64,000 nucleotides of DNA from Syntrophaceae bacterium (GCA_013177825.1 JABLXX010000001.1:334936-398935), one strand, 5' to 3'. Counted from the first letter of the stretch, positions 49,334 through 58,761 are shown. Notes: generated by a model not told the origin, from the sequence alone. Made by a program: numbers and translations.

Positions 49334-49986
49334 AGTGGGGACTGTTGGGAGGTACCTTCGATCCGATTCACATGGGCCATCTGCGCTGCGCAGAAGAGAT
49401 CCTGGAGATGTTCGATCTGAACAGGATCATTTTTGTTCCTGCTTCCCGTCCTCCGCACAAGCTGGAGGCGGAGATCACGTCCTTCTTTCACCGGGAGCAG
49501 ATGGTCAAGCTCGCCATCGAGGACAATCCTTCCTTTTCCTTCTCCGACATCGAAAACAAGCGGGAAGGGAAATCCTATTCAGTAGAAACCATTGAATATT
49601 TCCTGAACCGCTACCTCAAGGACCTGGAACTTTACTTCATTCTCGGCCAGGACGCGTTTCACGCCATTCAGACGTGGCGGGAGTGGGACAAGCTCCTCCT
49701 CCTGTGCCACATGGTCGTCATGACGCGGCCCGGCTATGAAAACCGTGGCCTGGCCGGGATCCTTCCGGATGATTTCGCATCCCGGTTTGCCTATGAAGAG
49801 GCTCTGGACGGCTACCGGGGGCCGACGGGGCACTTGATCTACTTCCGGGAGGTAACCTTCCTCGATATCGCATCCAGCAATATCCGTCAGCGGGCAAAAT
49901 CTTCGAAATCCGTCGCCTACCTCGTCCCCGACGGCGTGCGCCGCTACATCGTCAAGAACGAGCTGTACAAATCCAGGACACGATAA
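49330..49986 (+). CDS. nadD: Nicotinate-nucleotide adenylyltransferase
   Basis: A 218-residue NadD, joining nicotinate mononucleotide and ATP to deamido-NAD. The nucleotidyltransferase motif [12 protein letters not shown] and the later [11 protein letters not shown] (SSxxxR-type) are present, as is [14 protein letters not shown]. Its ATG overlaps the proA stop as ATGA, so the two are translationally coupled. The proA-nadD neighbourhood is common in this group of bacteria, often with obgE-proB upstream. A small ACCC/GGGT hairpin after the stop might end the transcript. Confidence 0.95.
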   Translation: MKWGLLGGTFDPIHMGHLRCAEEILEMFDLNRIIFVPASRPPHKLEAEITSFFHREQMVKLAIEDNPSFSFSDIENKREGKSYSVETIEYFLNRYLKDLELYFILGQDAFHAIQTWREWDKLLLLCHMVVMTRPGYENRGLAGILPDDFASRFAYEEALDGYRGPTGHLIYFREVTFLDIASSNIRQRAKSSKSVAYLVPDGVRRYIVKNELYKSRTR

Positions 49987-50116
49987 CCGGGGAAGCACGA
50001 ACCGGATACCCTTTTCTTTCGGGTCGTTACGTCATCAACAAATCCGTCATGCCGGCGATAGGCCGTCAATCCGGCTTCCCGGAGGGAACGTCTCGAATGG
50101 CGGTATGGGAGGAGCT

Positions 50117-51802
50117 ATGGAAAGCGCGAAGAAGACCAGGGAAGAACTGCTGCAGGAAGTGACGGCGCTGCGGAAGAAAGTGCAGAATCTCGAGCGGGAC
50201 GGCCAGGCCGTCCAGGCCTGGGAAACACGCTACCGGGAGCTGGCGGAGTGCCTGCCGCAGATCGTCTTCGAGCTGGACAAGAAGGGCCGGTTCACCTTCT
50301 TCAATCGCCATATCACCACGTTCCTCGGCTATGATCAGGAAGATTTCAGCAAGGGGCTGACCGCCTGGGATGCCGTGATCCCCGAAGACCGGGAGCGAAT
50401 GAAACGGGAAATCGACCTGGTGCTCAAGGGAAAATCCAAGGCCAAGGGCACCGAGACGGCCCTCGTCAGAAAAGACGGGACCTCCTTTCCCGTTACCCTT
50501 TTTGCTTCCCCTATCGTTTCGGCCGGGGGAATCACCGGGCTCCGTGGTGTGGGCGTCGACATCTCCCACCAGAAGAAGGCGGAGATCCAGCTCCGGGAGA
50601 GCGAGGAGCGCTATCGCTCCATCGTGGAGCACACCCATGACGGGATCTGTGTCATCGACGAGAACGCCCGGATTGTTTACGGGAACGACGAACTGTCCCG
50701 CATGACGGGCTACAGCCGGGAGGAGAACCTCGGAAAGGAATTCATTGATTTTATCGTACCGGAAGACCGCGCCCTCGCCATGGAACGCTATTCCAGGCGC
50801 CGGCGCGGAGAGAACGTGGTCAACCAGTACGAGGCAAGGCTCGTCTGCAAGGACGGCCGGCAGATCATCGTGGAGGCGAAGATCTCCGTCCTGAAAGATT
50901 CGGGAGGGAAGCAGCGCTCCGTCGTCAAGCTTCTGGACATTACGGACCGGAAAAAAGTGGAGGACAACCTTCGCCAGTCGGAGAACCTGTACCGCACGAT
51001 CTTTGAAAACACGGGAACCGTCATGATGATTGCCGACGAGGACCGAAACATCATCCTGCTGAATGGTGAATTCGAGAGGGTCGCGGGCATCAAGCGGGAA
51101 GATGTCGTCGGGAAGATCCGGGGCGACGACCTGATCGAGAGCGCCGACCTGGAGCGCCTGATCGATCTCCAGCGCGAGCTTCTGGCGGATCCGGCCAAAG
51201 GGCCCTTTCACACGGAATTCGCCCTGAAGGACAGGACAGGCAGGATGCGGGACGTTTTTCTCGTCATTTCCGCCATTCCCGAAACCCGGCTCGTCGTCTG
51301 CTCCATTCTGGACATTACCGAGCGAAAGCAGGCGGTCAACGCGCTCCTGGAGAGGGAGAAAGCACTGCAGGACACGACCATGCGCCTGGAAGAGGTCAAC
51401 GAGGCCCTGCGGGTCCTCCTGAAGCACAAACAGGAAAGCCAGGGAGAGGTGGAATCGAAGGTGCTCGCCAACGTCCGGGAACTGGTGCTTCCCTATGTAA
51501 AGAAGCTGCAGATCACGTCCCTGGACGGGCCGCAAAAGGCGTATGTGGACATCATCGAGACGAACCTGGAAGACATCATGTCGCCCTTCCTCCGGACCCT
51601 GACCTCTCAATACCTGAATTTTACCCCGAAGGAAATCCAGGTGGCGAATTATATCCGCAGCGGAAAAACAACCAAGGAAATCGCCAGAATCATGAGTGTC
51701 TCCCGGAGCGCCATCGACCTTCATCGGAACCATATCCGGGCAAAGCTGGGCCTGAACAAGAAGAAGGCCAACCTGCGCACCCATCTCGCCAGCTTGGCGT
51801 GA
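50117..51802 (+). CDS. PAS-domain LuxR-type transcriptional regulator
   Basis: A 561-residue cytoplasmic one-component regulator. An N-terminal coiled coil (residues 5-40) leads to three PAS domains, about 45-160, 168-285 and 290-405, each closing with DISHQKK, DITDRKK or DITERKQ. A helical linker then joins a LuxR/GerE HTH (FTPKEIQVANYIRSGKTTKEIARIM, given here by ends: starts FTPKEIQ near residue 500). There is no kinase domain. Proteins of this design are abundant in syntrophic Desulfobacterota. The ATG at 50117 has GGGAGGAG upstream; an ATG at 50105 precedes it. Signal and targets unknown; the Mla operon starts 112 bases downstream on the same strand. Confidence 0.87.
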   Translation: MESAKKTREELLQEVTALRKKVQNLERDGQAVQAWETRYRELAECLPQIVFELDKKGRFTFFNRHITTFLGYDQEDFSKGLTAWDAVIPEDRERMKREIDLVLKGKSKAKGTETALVRKDGTSFPVTLFASPIVSAGGITGLRGVGVDISHQKKAEIQLRESEERYRSIVEHTHDGICVIDENARIVYGNDELSRMTGYSREENLGKEFIDFIVPEDRALAMERYSRRRRGENVVNQYEARLVCKDGRQIIVEAKISVLKDSGGKQRSVVKLLDITDRKKVEDNLRQSENLYRTIFENTGTVMMIADEDRNIILLNGEFERVAGIKREDVVGKIRGDDLIESADLERLIDLQRELLADPAKGPFHTEFALKDRTGRMRDVFLVISAIPETRLVVCSILDITERKQAVNALLEREKALQDTTMRLEEVNEALRVLLKHKQESQGEVESKVLANVRELVLPYVKKLQITSLDGPQKAYVDIIETNLEDIMSPFLRTLTSQYLNFTPKEIQVANYIRSGKTTKEIARIMSVSRSAIDLHRNHIRAKLGLNKKKANLRTHLASLA

Positions 51803-51914
51803 CGGGGAACGGTCCCGGACGGACCGGTTTCCCGCGCATCATCGGGAATGCCTGCCGCCCGGGGCCGCTTCCCGCTCTGTTCCGCAGGTGTCCGATTGGA
51901 GGAATTCCGGCCGC

Positions 51915-53069
51915 ATGTTCAAGAAACGGATTCCGGACAAGCCCCGGAGCTATGCCATTGCCGTGGAAGGGACACCCGGGGAGGCCTGCACCCTTTTCCT
52001 GTCGGGGCGGCTCGCGCTGGAAAACCTGGAGCCGCTTCTCGCGGGTGCGGAGACGTTTCTGGAGACCCACCGGCCGTCGTCCATTCGGGTGGACCTATCC
52101 AAAGTCGGTTATATGGACAGTGCCGGAGCCCTCTTCATCGGAAGGCTCCGGACGCTCGCCGCGGCCCGCTCCGCTCCACTGGAGCTTTCCGGTTTGGGGG
52201 AGGACGCCCGGCGGATCCTGTCCCTCGTGGAGGGCAAGTCCGCCCCTGCCGTGGCGGCGAAAGTGGAAAGGCCGGAGGGGTTCTTTCCGAAGGTTGCGGA
52301 GACGGCCGAGTCCCTGCTTTTGGGTTTCGCGGCTCTCATGACGTTTGTCGGGGAGGTCGTCCTGGCCCTGATCCACTCCCTGCTCCATCCCCGCACGGTG
52401 CGCTGGAACGCCGTCCTGTTCTTCATGAGACGGGCCGGCGTGGAGGGCCTGCCCGTGGTCGGGCTCATCAGCCTGCTTCTCGGCCTGATCATGGCCTTCA
52501 TGGCGTCCCTTCAGCTGCGCCAGTTCGGTGCCAACATTTACGTGGCATCCCTGGTGTCGATTGCCATCGTGCGCGAGCTGGGGCCGATCATGACGGCCAT
52601 TCTCGTGGCCGGCCGCTCCGGTTCGGCCTTCGCGGCGGAAATCGGCACCATGATGGTCAACGAGGAAGTGGATGCCCTGACGACCATGGGATTCGATCCG
52701 ATCAAGTTCCTGGTGATCCCGAAGGTGATCGCCGCCCTCGTGGTCGTTCCCGTTCTGACCCTCTATGCGGACCTGCTGGGGGTGCTGGGCGGGATGATCG
52801 TCGGCGTGACGGGACTCGACATCACGGTCAACGCCTACATGACCCAGACGCTCAAGAGCATCCGGATCTTCGACATGAACGCCAGCATGTTCAAAGCCAT
52901 GTGTTTTGCACTCCTGATTTCGGGCATCGTCTGCTACCGGGGCTTTCAGGTCCGGGGAGGGGCGGAGGCGGTCGGAGCGGCGGCGACGTCCGCCGTCGTG
53001 TCGGCCATTTTCCTGATTATCGTGGCGGATTCGGCCTTCGCGATCATGCTTCACTACATCAATCCGTAG
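51915..53069 (+). CDS. mlaE: MlaE-family lipid ABC transporter permease with N-terminal STAS domain
   Basis: A 384-residue fusion. Residues about 8-105 form a STAS domain (RVDLSKVGYMDSAGALFIG), the place normally taken by separate MlaB. The MlaE permease follows with around five to six helices and the conserved LGPIMTAILVAGRSGSAFAAE and EEVDALTTMGFDP. It should move phospholipids at the inner membrane as part of an MCE transporter. The ATG at 51915 has GGAGGAA 11 bases upstream; a GTG at 51888 is possible. It is the first gene of mlaE-mlaF-mlaD-lipoprotein. Confidence 0.93.
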   Translation: MFKKRIPDKPRSYAIAVEGTPGEACTLFLSGRLALENLEPLLAGAETFLETHRPSSIRVDLSKVGYMDSAGALFIGRLRTLAAARSAPLELSGLGEDARRILSLVEGKSAPAVAAKVERPEGFFPKVAETAESLLLGFAALMTFVGEVVLALIHSLLHPRTVRWNAVLFFMRRAGVEGLPVVGLISLLLGLIMAFMASLQLRQFGANIYVASLVSIAIVRELGPIMTAILVAGRSGSAFAAEIGTMMVNEEVDALTTMGFDPIKFLVIPKVIAALVVVPVLTLYADLLGVLGGMIVGVTGLDITVNAYMTQTLKSIRIFDMNASMFKAMCFALLISGIVCYRGFQVRGGAEAVGAAATSAVVSAIFLIIVADSAFAIMLHYINP

Positions 53070-53089
53070 GGGATGTGGAGACGGTTGAC

Positions 53090-53875
53090 ATGAACGATCC
53101 ATCCACGGTACCCGTGAACGGGACCGAACCCGTCATCGAGGTCGAGGACCTGAAGGCCGCCTACGGGGATCACGTCGTCCTGGAGAACATCCGTTTCCGG
53201 GTGCAGGCCGGAGAGATCTTCGTCATCGTCGGGGGGAGCGGCTGCGGGAAATCGACCCTGCTGAAATACCTCATCGGACTTTATCAACCCGCGGCCGGCC
53301 GGGTCCGGGTCAACGGCGTAGACATTGCCCGAGCCGACGAGCGTACCATGAAGGAATTCAAGCGGCAGATCGGCGTTCTCTTCCAGTCGAGCGCCCTCAT
53401 CGGCTCCATGACCCTGGCGGAGAACGTCGCCCTGCCGCTCCAGGAGCATACGGAACTGCCGCCGTCACTCATCGACGAGGTCGTGCGGATGAAGCTCTCC
53501 ATGGTGAATCTGTCGGGTTACGAAGACTATCTGCCGGCGGAGCTGTCGGGGGGCATGAGAAAGCGGGCGGGCCTGGCCCGGGCCATGGCGCTGGACCCGA
53601 CGATCCTGTTTTTCGACGAGATGTCAGCCGGCCTGGATCCCGTCACGGCGGTGGAACTGGACATGATGGTCAAAAGCATCAACGAAGGCATGGGAACGAC
53701 CATGGTGGTCGTCACCCACGAGTTGGAATCGATCTTCAACATCGCGTCCCGGGCAATCATGCTCGACAAGGCCACCCGCGGAATCATCGCGGAGGGGCGC
53801 CCCCGGGATCTGCAGAAGGATAGATCCGACCCGCGGGTTTACAATTTCTTCAATCGCCTGAGCGGTTCTTCATAG
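53090..53875 (+). CDS. mlaF: MlaF-family lipid ABC transporter ATPase
   Basis: A 261-residue ATPase that powers the MlaE permease. Walker A is GGSGCGKSTLL, the Q-loop is LFQSSALIGSMT, the signature is LSGGMRKRAGLARA, Walker B is ILFFDEMSAGLDP and the switch His is in VVVTHELES. The substitution of Pro by Met after the catalytic Glu (DEM for DEP) is modest. The ATG at 53090 lies 20 bases past the mlaE stop with GGAG upstream. Together with mlaE and mlaD it forms a complete importer/exporter core for outer-membrane lipid homeostasis. Confidence 0.95.
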   Translation: MNDPSTVPVNGTEPVIEVEDLKAAYGDHVVLENIRFRVQAGEIFVIVGGSGCGKSTLLKYLIGLYQPAAGRVRVNGVDIARADERTMKEFKRQIGVLFQSSALIGSMTLAENVALPLQEHTELPPSLIDEVVRMKLSMVNLSGYEDYLPAELSGGMRKRAGLARAMALDPTILFFDEMSAGLDPVTAVELDMMVKSINEGMGTTMVVVTHELESIFNIASRAIMLDKATRGIIAEGRPRDLQKDRSDPRVYNFFNRLSGSS

Positions 53876-53890
53876 GGAGGCAATCCATTC

Positions 53891-54844
53891 ATGGCCAGAA
53901 GCAAGACTCCCAAGTTCCTGATCGGTCTGTTCATCACCCTGGGCGTGTCCATCGGCGTCGCCACGGTCATCTGGATCGGGGCGTCCAAGATCCTCCAGAA
54001 GGGGGATCTTTACGTGACGTATTTCGACGAGTCGGTCCAGGGGCTTTCGCCGGACTCCATGGTGAAGTACCGCGGCGTCGATGTCGGGCGGATCGACGAC
54101 ATCAACGTGGCCCCCGACCGGCGCCTCATCGAAGTGGTCATGAAGGTGGACCTGAAGCCCGCGGACGCAAAGGACACCGTGGCCCAGCTTAAATCCGCGG
54201 GGCTTACGGGCATTGTTTTCGTGGATCTCGATCGGGTGCCCGAGGGTGAACGGGTCGATACGCCGCGGATCAACTTCACGCCTCCCTATCCCCTCATCCC
54301 TTCCCAGGCCTCGGCGCAGAAACTGATCATGTCCGGCCTGGAGATGACCATCGCCAAAGTCAAGGAGATCGACCTGGCGGGCATCTCGAACGAGCTGAAG
54401 AGAGTGGAGCGGTCCATCAGCGAATTCTTCAGCGGATCCACGACCCACCGCATTCTCGAGAACCTGGAATCCACGTCGGCGCACATGAATCACACGCTGG
54501 ACAAGGTGGACCAGCTCGTTGCCGAGGGTCACCTGGAGGGGGTTCTGGATGACGCGAAAACGTTGTTTCAGGAGACCAAGGACGCCATTGTGGAGGCGCG
54601 CGGCATGATTGAAGACGTGCGGGGAGAGCTCAAGGCGATGAAACTTGCGGAAACGGCCCGGCGGACCGAGGGCATGGTGACAGACCTGGACCGCAAGACC
54701 CGGCAGATCACGACGGACCTGACCCTGGCCGGAGAAAACATCCGTCAGGCCTCGGAAAACCTCGATGCTCTGCTCCAAAGGCTGGAAGCCAATCCGTCGG
54801 AGCTGCTCTTCGGGGAGCCGCCTCCGCCCCGGCGATACCGGTGA
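53891..54844 (+). CDS. mlaD: MlaD-family MCE substrate-binding protein
   Basis: A 317-residue periplasmic MCE protein held by one N-terminal helix (about residues 9-30, FLIGLFITLGVSIGVATVIW). The MCE domain runs to about residue 120, with ESVQGLSPDSMVKYRGVDVGRI (quoted from its first part: ESVQGLSPDSMV) and SAGLTGIVFVDLD. A long coiled-coil/helical tail of about 190 residues follows, longer than in E. coli MlaD, which could bridge part of the periplasm. It ends in a Pro/Arg-rich PPPPRRYR. It lies 15 bases after mlaF. Confidence 0.93.
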   Translation: MARSKTPKFLIGLFITLGVSIGVATVIWIGASKILQKGDLYVTYFDESVQGLSPDSMVKYRGVDVGRIDDINVAPDRRLIEVVMKVDLKPADAKDTVAQLKSAGLTGIVFVDLDRVPEGERVDTPRINFTPPYPLIPSQASAQKLIMSGLEMTIAKVKEIDLAGISNELKRVERSISEFFSGSTTHRILENLESTSAHMNHTLDKVDQLVAEGHLEGVLDDAKTLFQETKDAIVEARGMIEDVRGELKAMKLAETARRTEGMVTDLDRKTRQITTDLTLAGENIRQASENLDALLQRLEANPSELLFGEPPPPRRYR

Positions 54845-54859
54845 GGGAGGGATCGGAAG

Positions 54860-55573
54860 ATGATGAACAGGATCAAGATGAGGCCGGGTGCCGGGAAGCC
54901 GGGAAAGGTTCGCGGAAAATGGACGGTCGCCCTGGCGGTCCTGCTCGCGGCGGGGCTCGTGGCGGGCTGCACCGGAGCGAAACCGGCCCTCCTGGTGGAT
55001 CACTATTCACTCGAGTACGCCCCGCCGGCCTTCGAGGGGATGGCGCCCCTGGAGGAGGTCCTCAAGCTGGACCGTTTTTCAACCACGGAGGCCCTTCGGA
55101 GTCCTCTGATGATTTCCCGGCTGGAGCCCTACGTTTATTACGCGGATCCCTACCACCGCTGGCGGGTCAATCCCGCCGACCTGGCTACGGATTTCCTGGT
55201 CCGGGACCTTCGCAACGCGGGACTTTTCAAGGCCGTCTTCACCTGGCGGGATCCCGTGGATGCGAGATTTGAGATCAGAGGCGCCGTGGAGGAGTTTTCC
55301 GAGACCGGCGGCGCCGAGGGACGCCGGTCGCTCCTGGTGCTCCGGGTCACGCTGATGGACATGAGCAGGAGCGACATCCAGAACCGGGTCGTGTACCAGA
55401 AGAAGTACGAGGCGTCCCTTCCCGTGGAAGGCAGAGGCGCCGGAAGCCTGGCGGCCTCGATGAGCCGCTCCATGGCCCTCCTGTCCCGGCAGATCATCTC
55501 GGATGCCTATGTGGCGGTCCGAAAGAGTGCCGGAACCGGGATGCCTACGGATAAAATGCCCGCTGGCGAATGA
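54860..55573 (+). CDS. ABC-type transport auxiliary lipoprotein (PqiC/LptE-like)
   Basis: A 237-residue lipoprotein. A basic start and hydrophobic stretch (VALAVLLAAGLVAGC) lead to a lipobox with Cys39 or close to it. The mature part has the family pattern YSLEYAPPAF and FSTTEALRSPLMISR, VNPADLATDFLVRDLRNAG and LSRQIISDAY. Such proteins, like PqiC, partner MCE transporters at the outer membrane. The ATG used has no strong ribosome site (GGAGGG is 12 bases away), and a second Met follows. Its stop overlaps the next start as ATGA. Confidence 0.85.
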   Translation: MMNRIKMRPGAGKPGKVRGKWTVALAVLLAAGLVAGCTGAKPALLVDHYSLEYAPPAFEGMAPLEEVLKLDRFSTTEALRSPLMISRLEPYVYYADPYHRWRVNPADLATDFLVRDLRNAGLFKAVFTWRDPVDARFEIRGAVEEFSETGGAEGRRSLLVLRVTLMDMSRSDIQNRVVYQKKYEASLPVEGRGAGSLAASMSRSMALLSRQIISDAYVAVRKSAGTGMPTDKMPAGE

Positions 55574-56718
55574 TACTGTTTCTTGTCATTTACTTCCTCG
55601 TTTACGGGGGAGTCCACGTCTATATTTTCCTGAAGCTGGTGCGGGCCTTCGCGCTGCCGGCGCCGGGGCAGTGGGTGCTCGGCGCTTTCCTGGCCGCCAT
55701 GGTTCTGATTCCAATCGCGGTTCACTTTCTCGAAAGGATCGGGCAGGAAAGGGCGGCATGCCTCGCGGCATGGAGCGGCTATCTCTGGATGGGGGCGCTC
55801 TTCTTTGCCTTCTGCCTGTTTCTGACCATCGATGTCTGGAACGGGGCGGTACGGATTGGAGCGGCCGCAACGGGTGCGGATGGATCGGCCTGGAGGATCG
55901 GGGCCCGCCCTGCCGCCCTGCTGGCCCTGGGAGGGGCTGTTCTGCTCTCCGGCTACAGTGCCTGGGAGGCGACCCGTTTCCGGACCGAGCGGATCACGCT
56001 CGCCAGTGCCAGGATTTCCACTCCGGTCCGGATCGTCCAGATCTCGGATGTCCACGTCGGATTCATCATCGACACGGATTGCATCGGCCGCATCGTCGCG
56101 GCCGTCGAGGCGGAGCGGCCGGATCTCGTGGTGTCCACGGGTGACCTGGTGGACGGACAGATCGACAGCCTGGCGGGTCCCATGCAGCGGCTCCGGGATC
56201 TCAAGCCCCGCCTGGGCAAGTATGCCGTCACGGGAAACCATGAATATTACGCGGGCCTCGAACAGGCCCTGGCCTTTACGGAGGGGGCCGGTTTCACGGT
56301 CCTCCGGGGGGAGGGACGGGCCGCAGGAGGGGTCCTGAATCTGGCCGGCGTGGACGATGCAACGGGAATCCAGGCCGGTCTCGCACCGGCGGTCGACGAG
56401 CGGGCAATCCTGTCCGGTCTCGACAACCGGCTTTTCACCATCCTGCTCCGGCATCGCCCGGATGTGCGGTCCGAGACGGCCGGCCTGTTCGATCTGCAGT
56501 TATCGGGGCACACTCACAAGGGGCAGATCTTCCCCTTCAGCCTGCTTGTTAGAATGGTTTTTCCCCATCTCGCAGGGGACTACCGGCTGACCGGCGGAGG
56601 CCTTCTCCATGTGAGCCGGGGAACCGGGACCTGGGGTCCTCCCATGCGCTTTCTGGCCCCTCCGGAAATCACGGTCATCGATCTCGTGCCCCAGTCCGGG
56701 CAGGGAGGAACGCAGTGA
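55570..56718 (+). CDS. Membrane-bound metallophosphoesterase
   Basis: A 382-residue protein with about four N-terminal transmembrane helices (residues 2-25, 36-54, 66-86, 110-130) and a calcineurin-like phosphoesterase domain. Metal motifs are intact: QISDVHVGFI (DxH), STGDLVDGQ, TGNHEYY and LSGHTHKGQIFP. The YkuE/YaeI-like group includes enzymes acting on lipid phosphates. It starts inside the lipoprotein stop and ends inside the next start, so it is coupled to the lipid-transport operon. A role in lipid head-group or lipid A metabolism is an inference from that coupling. Confidence 0.87.
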   Translation: MILFLVIYFLVYGGVHVYIFLKLVRAFALPAPGQWVLGAFLAAMVLIPIAVHFLERIGQERAACLAAWSGYLWMGALFFAFCLFLTIDVWNGAVRIGAAATGADGSAWRIGARPAALLALGGAVLLSGYSAWEATRFRTERITLASARISTPVRIVQISDVHVGFIIDTDCIGRIVAAVEAERPDLVVSTGDLVDGQIDSLAGPMQRLRDLKPRLGKYAVTGNHEYYAGLEQALAFTEGAGFTVLRGEGRAAGGVLNLAGVDDATGIQAGLAPAVDERAILSGLDNRLFTILLRHRPDVRSETAGLFDLQLSGHTHKGQIFPFSLLVRMVFPHLAGDYRLTGGGLLHVSRGTGTWGPPMRFLAPPEITVIDLVPQSGQGGTQ

Positions 56719-57572
56719 ACGAGCGTCCCGACCCGGCGGCGATCCAGAGCGTTTTCGGGGACATCCCGGGCCATCGCGCCATCGCCGGAATCATCCGCAG
56801 CCACTCGACAAACAGCCGGGACGTGCGGCACTATGCGCTGGAGGGGCTCGACCTGTCGAAATGCGGCGATATCCTCGAATTGGGGTGCGCTTTCGGCCCT
56901 TTCACCGAGACCCTGCAAGGCCGTGTTTCGCCGGCCGGCGTCGTCGTGGGTGTGGACATCGTGGAGGCCTACGATGAACCGTTCCTGGATGCCTGCCGCC
57001 GGGCGGGTCTCCGTGGACGGTTTCTCGCGGAGGGGGTCCCGGTGGTACGAAGCTTCCCTGAGGCGTCCTTCGATCTGGTCCTGTGTTCCTTCGCCCTGTA
57101 CTTCTTCCCCGAGGTCATCCCCGAGGTGGCCCGGATCCTGCGGCCGGGCGGCCTGTTTGTCGTGATCACCCACGACCGGAACAATATGGGAGAACTGGCG
57201 GACCTGATTCGGGAGATCCTGGCGCGGGAGGGAGATCTCCCGGAAGGGCGGCTTCCCGTGGAGGCGATCGTCGCCCGGTTTTCCGCTGAAAACGGCGAGG
57301 CCCTCCTGGCCCCCTGGTTCGGGCGGATCGATGCGCTGGACTACCGGAACACCCTGGTTTTCCCTTCGTCGGACATCCCACAGATTCTCCGGTACATCCG
57401 TTTCAAGAGTCCCTTTCTCCTGACCGGGACGTCCCGCACCGTTCCCGATCTGATCCTCCTGCTGGAGCGGGAACTTCACCAGTGGATCCGGAACGCCGGG
57501 AGCATCCGCCTGTCCAAGAACGACCGGATCTTCCGCTGCCGCCTGCCGCAGCCCCGAAAGGACGGAGCATGA
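56715..57572 (+). CDS. SAM-dependent methyltransferase, class I
   Basis: A 285-residue Rossmann-type methyltransferase. Motif I is ILELGCAFGPFTE, the acidic ribose-binding end is VVGVDIVEA, and the post-I region has FDLVLCSFALYFFPE and ILRPGGLFVVITHD. It starts at a GTG that overlaps the previous stop (GTGA) and ends inside the next start, continuing the operon. The substrate cannot be told; biotin-BioC-like or lipid methylation are possible. Confidence 0.85.
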   Translation: MNERPDPAAIQSVFGDIPGHRAIAGIIRSHSTNSRDVRHYALEGLDLSKCGDILELGCAFGPFTETLQGRVSPAGVVVGVDIVEAYDEPFLDACRRAGLRGRFLAEGVPVVRSFPEASFDLVLCSFALYFFPEVIPEVARILRPGGLFVVITHDRNNMGELADLIREILAREGDLPEGRLPVEAIVARFSAENGEALLAPWFGRIDALDYRNTLVFPSSDIPQILRYIRFKSPFLLTGTSRTVPDLILLLERELHQWIRNAGSIRLSKNDRIFRCRLPQPRKDGA

Positions 57573-58576
57573 ACAAGCCGCGAAGGCATTACTGCCATGT
57601 CTGCGGGGGAGGAATCGTCCGCGAGAAGGACGACGAGGGAAACGACAGGGATTTCTGCCGTCCCTGCGGCCGTTTTTTCTATGAGAACCCGCTTCCCGTC
57701 GTCTCGGCCATTGTAACGATGGACCGCTGGATCCTCTTTGTCCGGAGGGGAAAGCGTCCCTACCGGGGAATGTGGTGTCTTCCCACGGGATTCGCCGAAT
57801 CGGGGGAGAGCATCGAGGAAGCGGTCCTCCGGGAGCTGGAGGAAGAAGCGGGGATCAAAGGGAGAATCGCGGGGCTGATCGACGTGGATTCCTATCGGAG
57901 CCGCTTTTACGGGGATCTTCTGTTCCTGACGTTCGAGGTGGAGCAGACGGGCGGCATCCTGCGGCCCGGCAGCGATACGACGGCGGTACGCTACTATCAT
58001 CCGGGCGAACTGCCGCGGATCGCCTTCCCTTCGAACCGCAAGGCCATCAGAGCCTTTGTCCGGAGCAAGGCGGACTACTGGGCCATCGTCGATTCCTTCC
58101 GCCAGTCCGTCGGGGAGGAGCCGGTGGAGGGCCGCAGGAACCTGCTTTCCGACCGGCTCGTCGAGGTCATCGAAGAGAACGCCGAGTCGATCGCCCGCAT
58201 CTGGATGAAGGAGGCCCTGACCAGCCGGTCCACTGCGGGGTATCATCTCTTCGGCCGGGAACGGCTTTTCGGAGACGTTCTCAATATCCTGTCCCGGTTC
58301 AGCGCCTGGCTGGGAGGAGCCCGCGGAGACACCGATGTGAAAGATTTCTTCTCGGCCCTGGGACGGCAGAGCAGGGGGGAGGGCGTGCCGCTCAGCCACG
58401 TCCTGAGCGCCCTCAGCCTCGTAAAGAAACACCTCTGGGAATTCGCCCTGTCGCGGGGGATGTGGCAGAAGACGCTGGATATCTACATGGCCCTGGAGCT
58501 GGACAGGCGGATCGTGATCTTCTTCGACCGCGCCGTGTTTTATGCGACGCAAGGGTACGAGGCGGGAGAGGACTAG
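57569..58576 (+). CDS. Nudix hydrolase with zinc ribbon and C-terminal RsbRD-like helical domain
   Basis: A 335-residue three-part protein. A zinc ribbon (CHVCGG, CRPCGR; residues 9-38) as in NADH pyrophosphatases is followed by a Nudix domain with the complete box GFAESGESIEEAVLRELEEE (continuing AGI). After residue 190 comes an all-helical domain (IARIWMKEALTSRST, FFSALGRQSRGEG, HVLSALSLVKKHLW) like the N-terminal sensor domain of RsbR/RsbRD kinases. That pairing is unusual. The ATG overlaps the methyltransferase stop. It is the last gene of the mla run, and its stop overlaps that of the convergent small gene. Substrate is probably a dinucleotide such as NADH; the helical domain may sense a signal. 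Confidence 0.85.
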   Translation: MNKPRRHYCHVCGGGIVREKDDEGNDRDFCRPCGRFFYENPLPVVSAIVTMDRWILFVRRGKRPYRGMWCLPTGFAESGESIEEAVLRELEEEAGIKGRIAGLIDVDSYRSRFYGDLLFLTFEVEQTGGILRPGSDTTAVRYYHPGELPRIAFPSNRKAIRAFVRSKADYWAIVDSFRQSVGEEPVEGRRNLLSDRLVEVIEENAESIARIWMKEALTSRSTAGYHLFGRERLFGDVLNILSRFSAWLGGARGDTDVKDFFSALGRQSRGEGVPLSHVLSALSLVKKHLWEFALSRGMWQKTLDIYMALELDRRIVIFFDRAVFYATQGYEAGED

Positions 58577-58761
58577 TAGTCCCCGCTCTCGTGCCGTCGC
58601 CGCTCCTCTTCCAGCTCCTTTTCCTTACGCTCCGCCATGCAGGCGGCGCACCAGCGGGTGTACCCGCACCGGCCCTTGCAGTTCCAGAAGTCGTCTTCCG
58701 GTTCCGGGGCGGCGGCGGGTTCGGGAGGAGCCACTGGTTTGTCCGGATCGGGTGTATCCAT
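58573..58761 (-). CDS. Small Cys-containing protein
   Basis: A 62-residue protein, acidic and Pro/Ala-rich at the start, then with four Cys in NCKGRCGYTRWCAACMAE, then a charged helix. The Cys spacing could bind zinc. It shares its stop region with the convergent Nudix gene, overlapping by four bases. Start uncertain: the ATG at 58761 has AAGGGG 12 bases upstream; an ATG at 58773 abuts it. Function unknown. It may be a real small gene co-transcribed after the acyl-CoA synthetase (76 bases upstream). Confidence 0.5.
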   Translation of the reverse strand: MDTPDPDKPVAPPEPAAAPEPEDDFWNCKGRCGYTRWCAACMAERKEKELEEERRRHESGDY

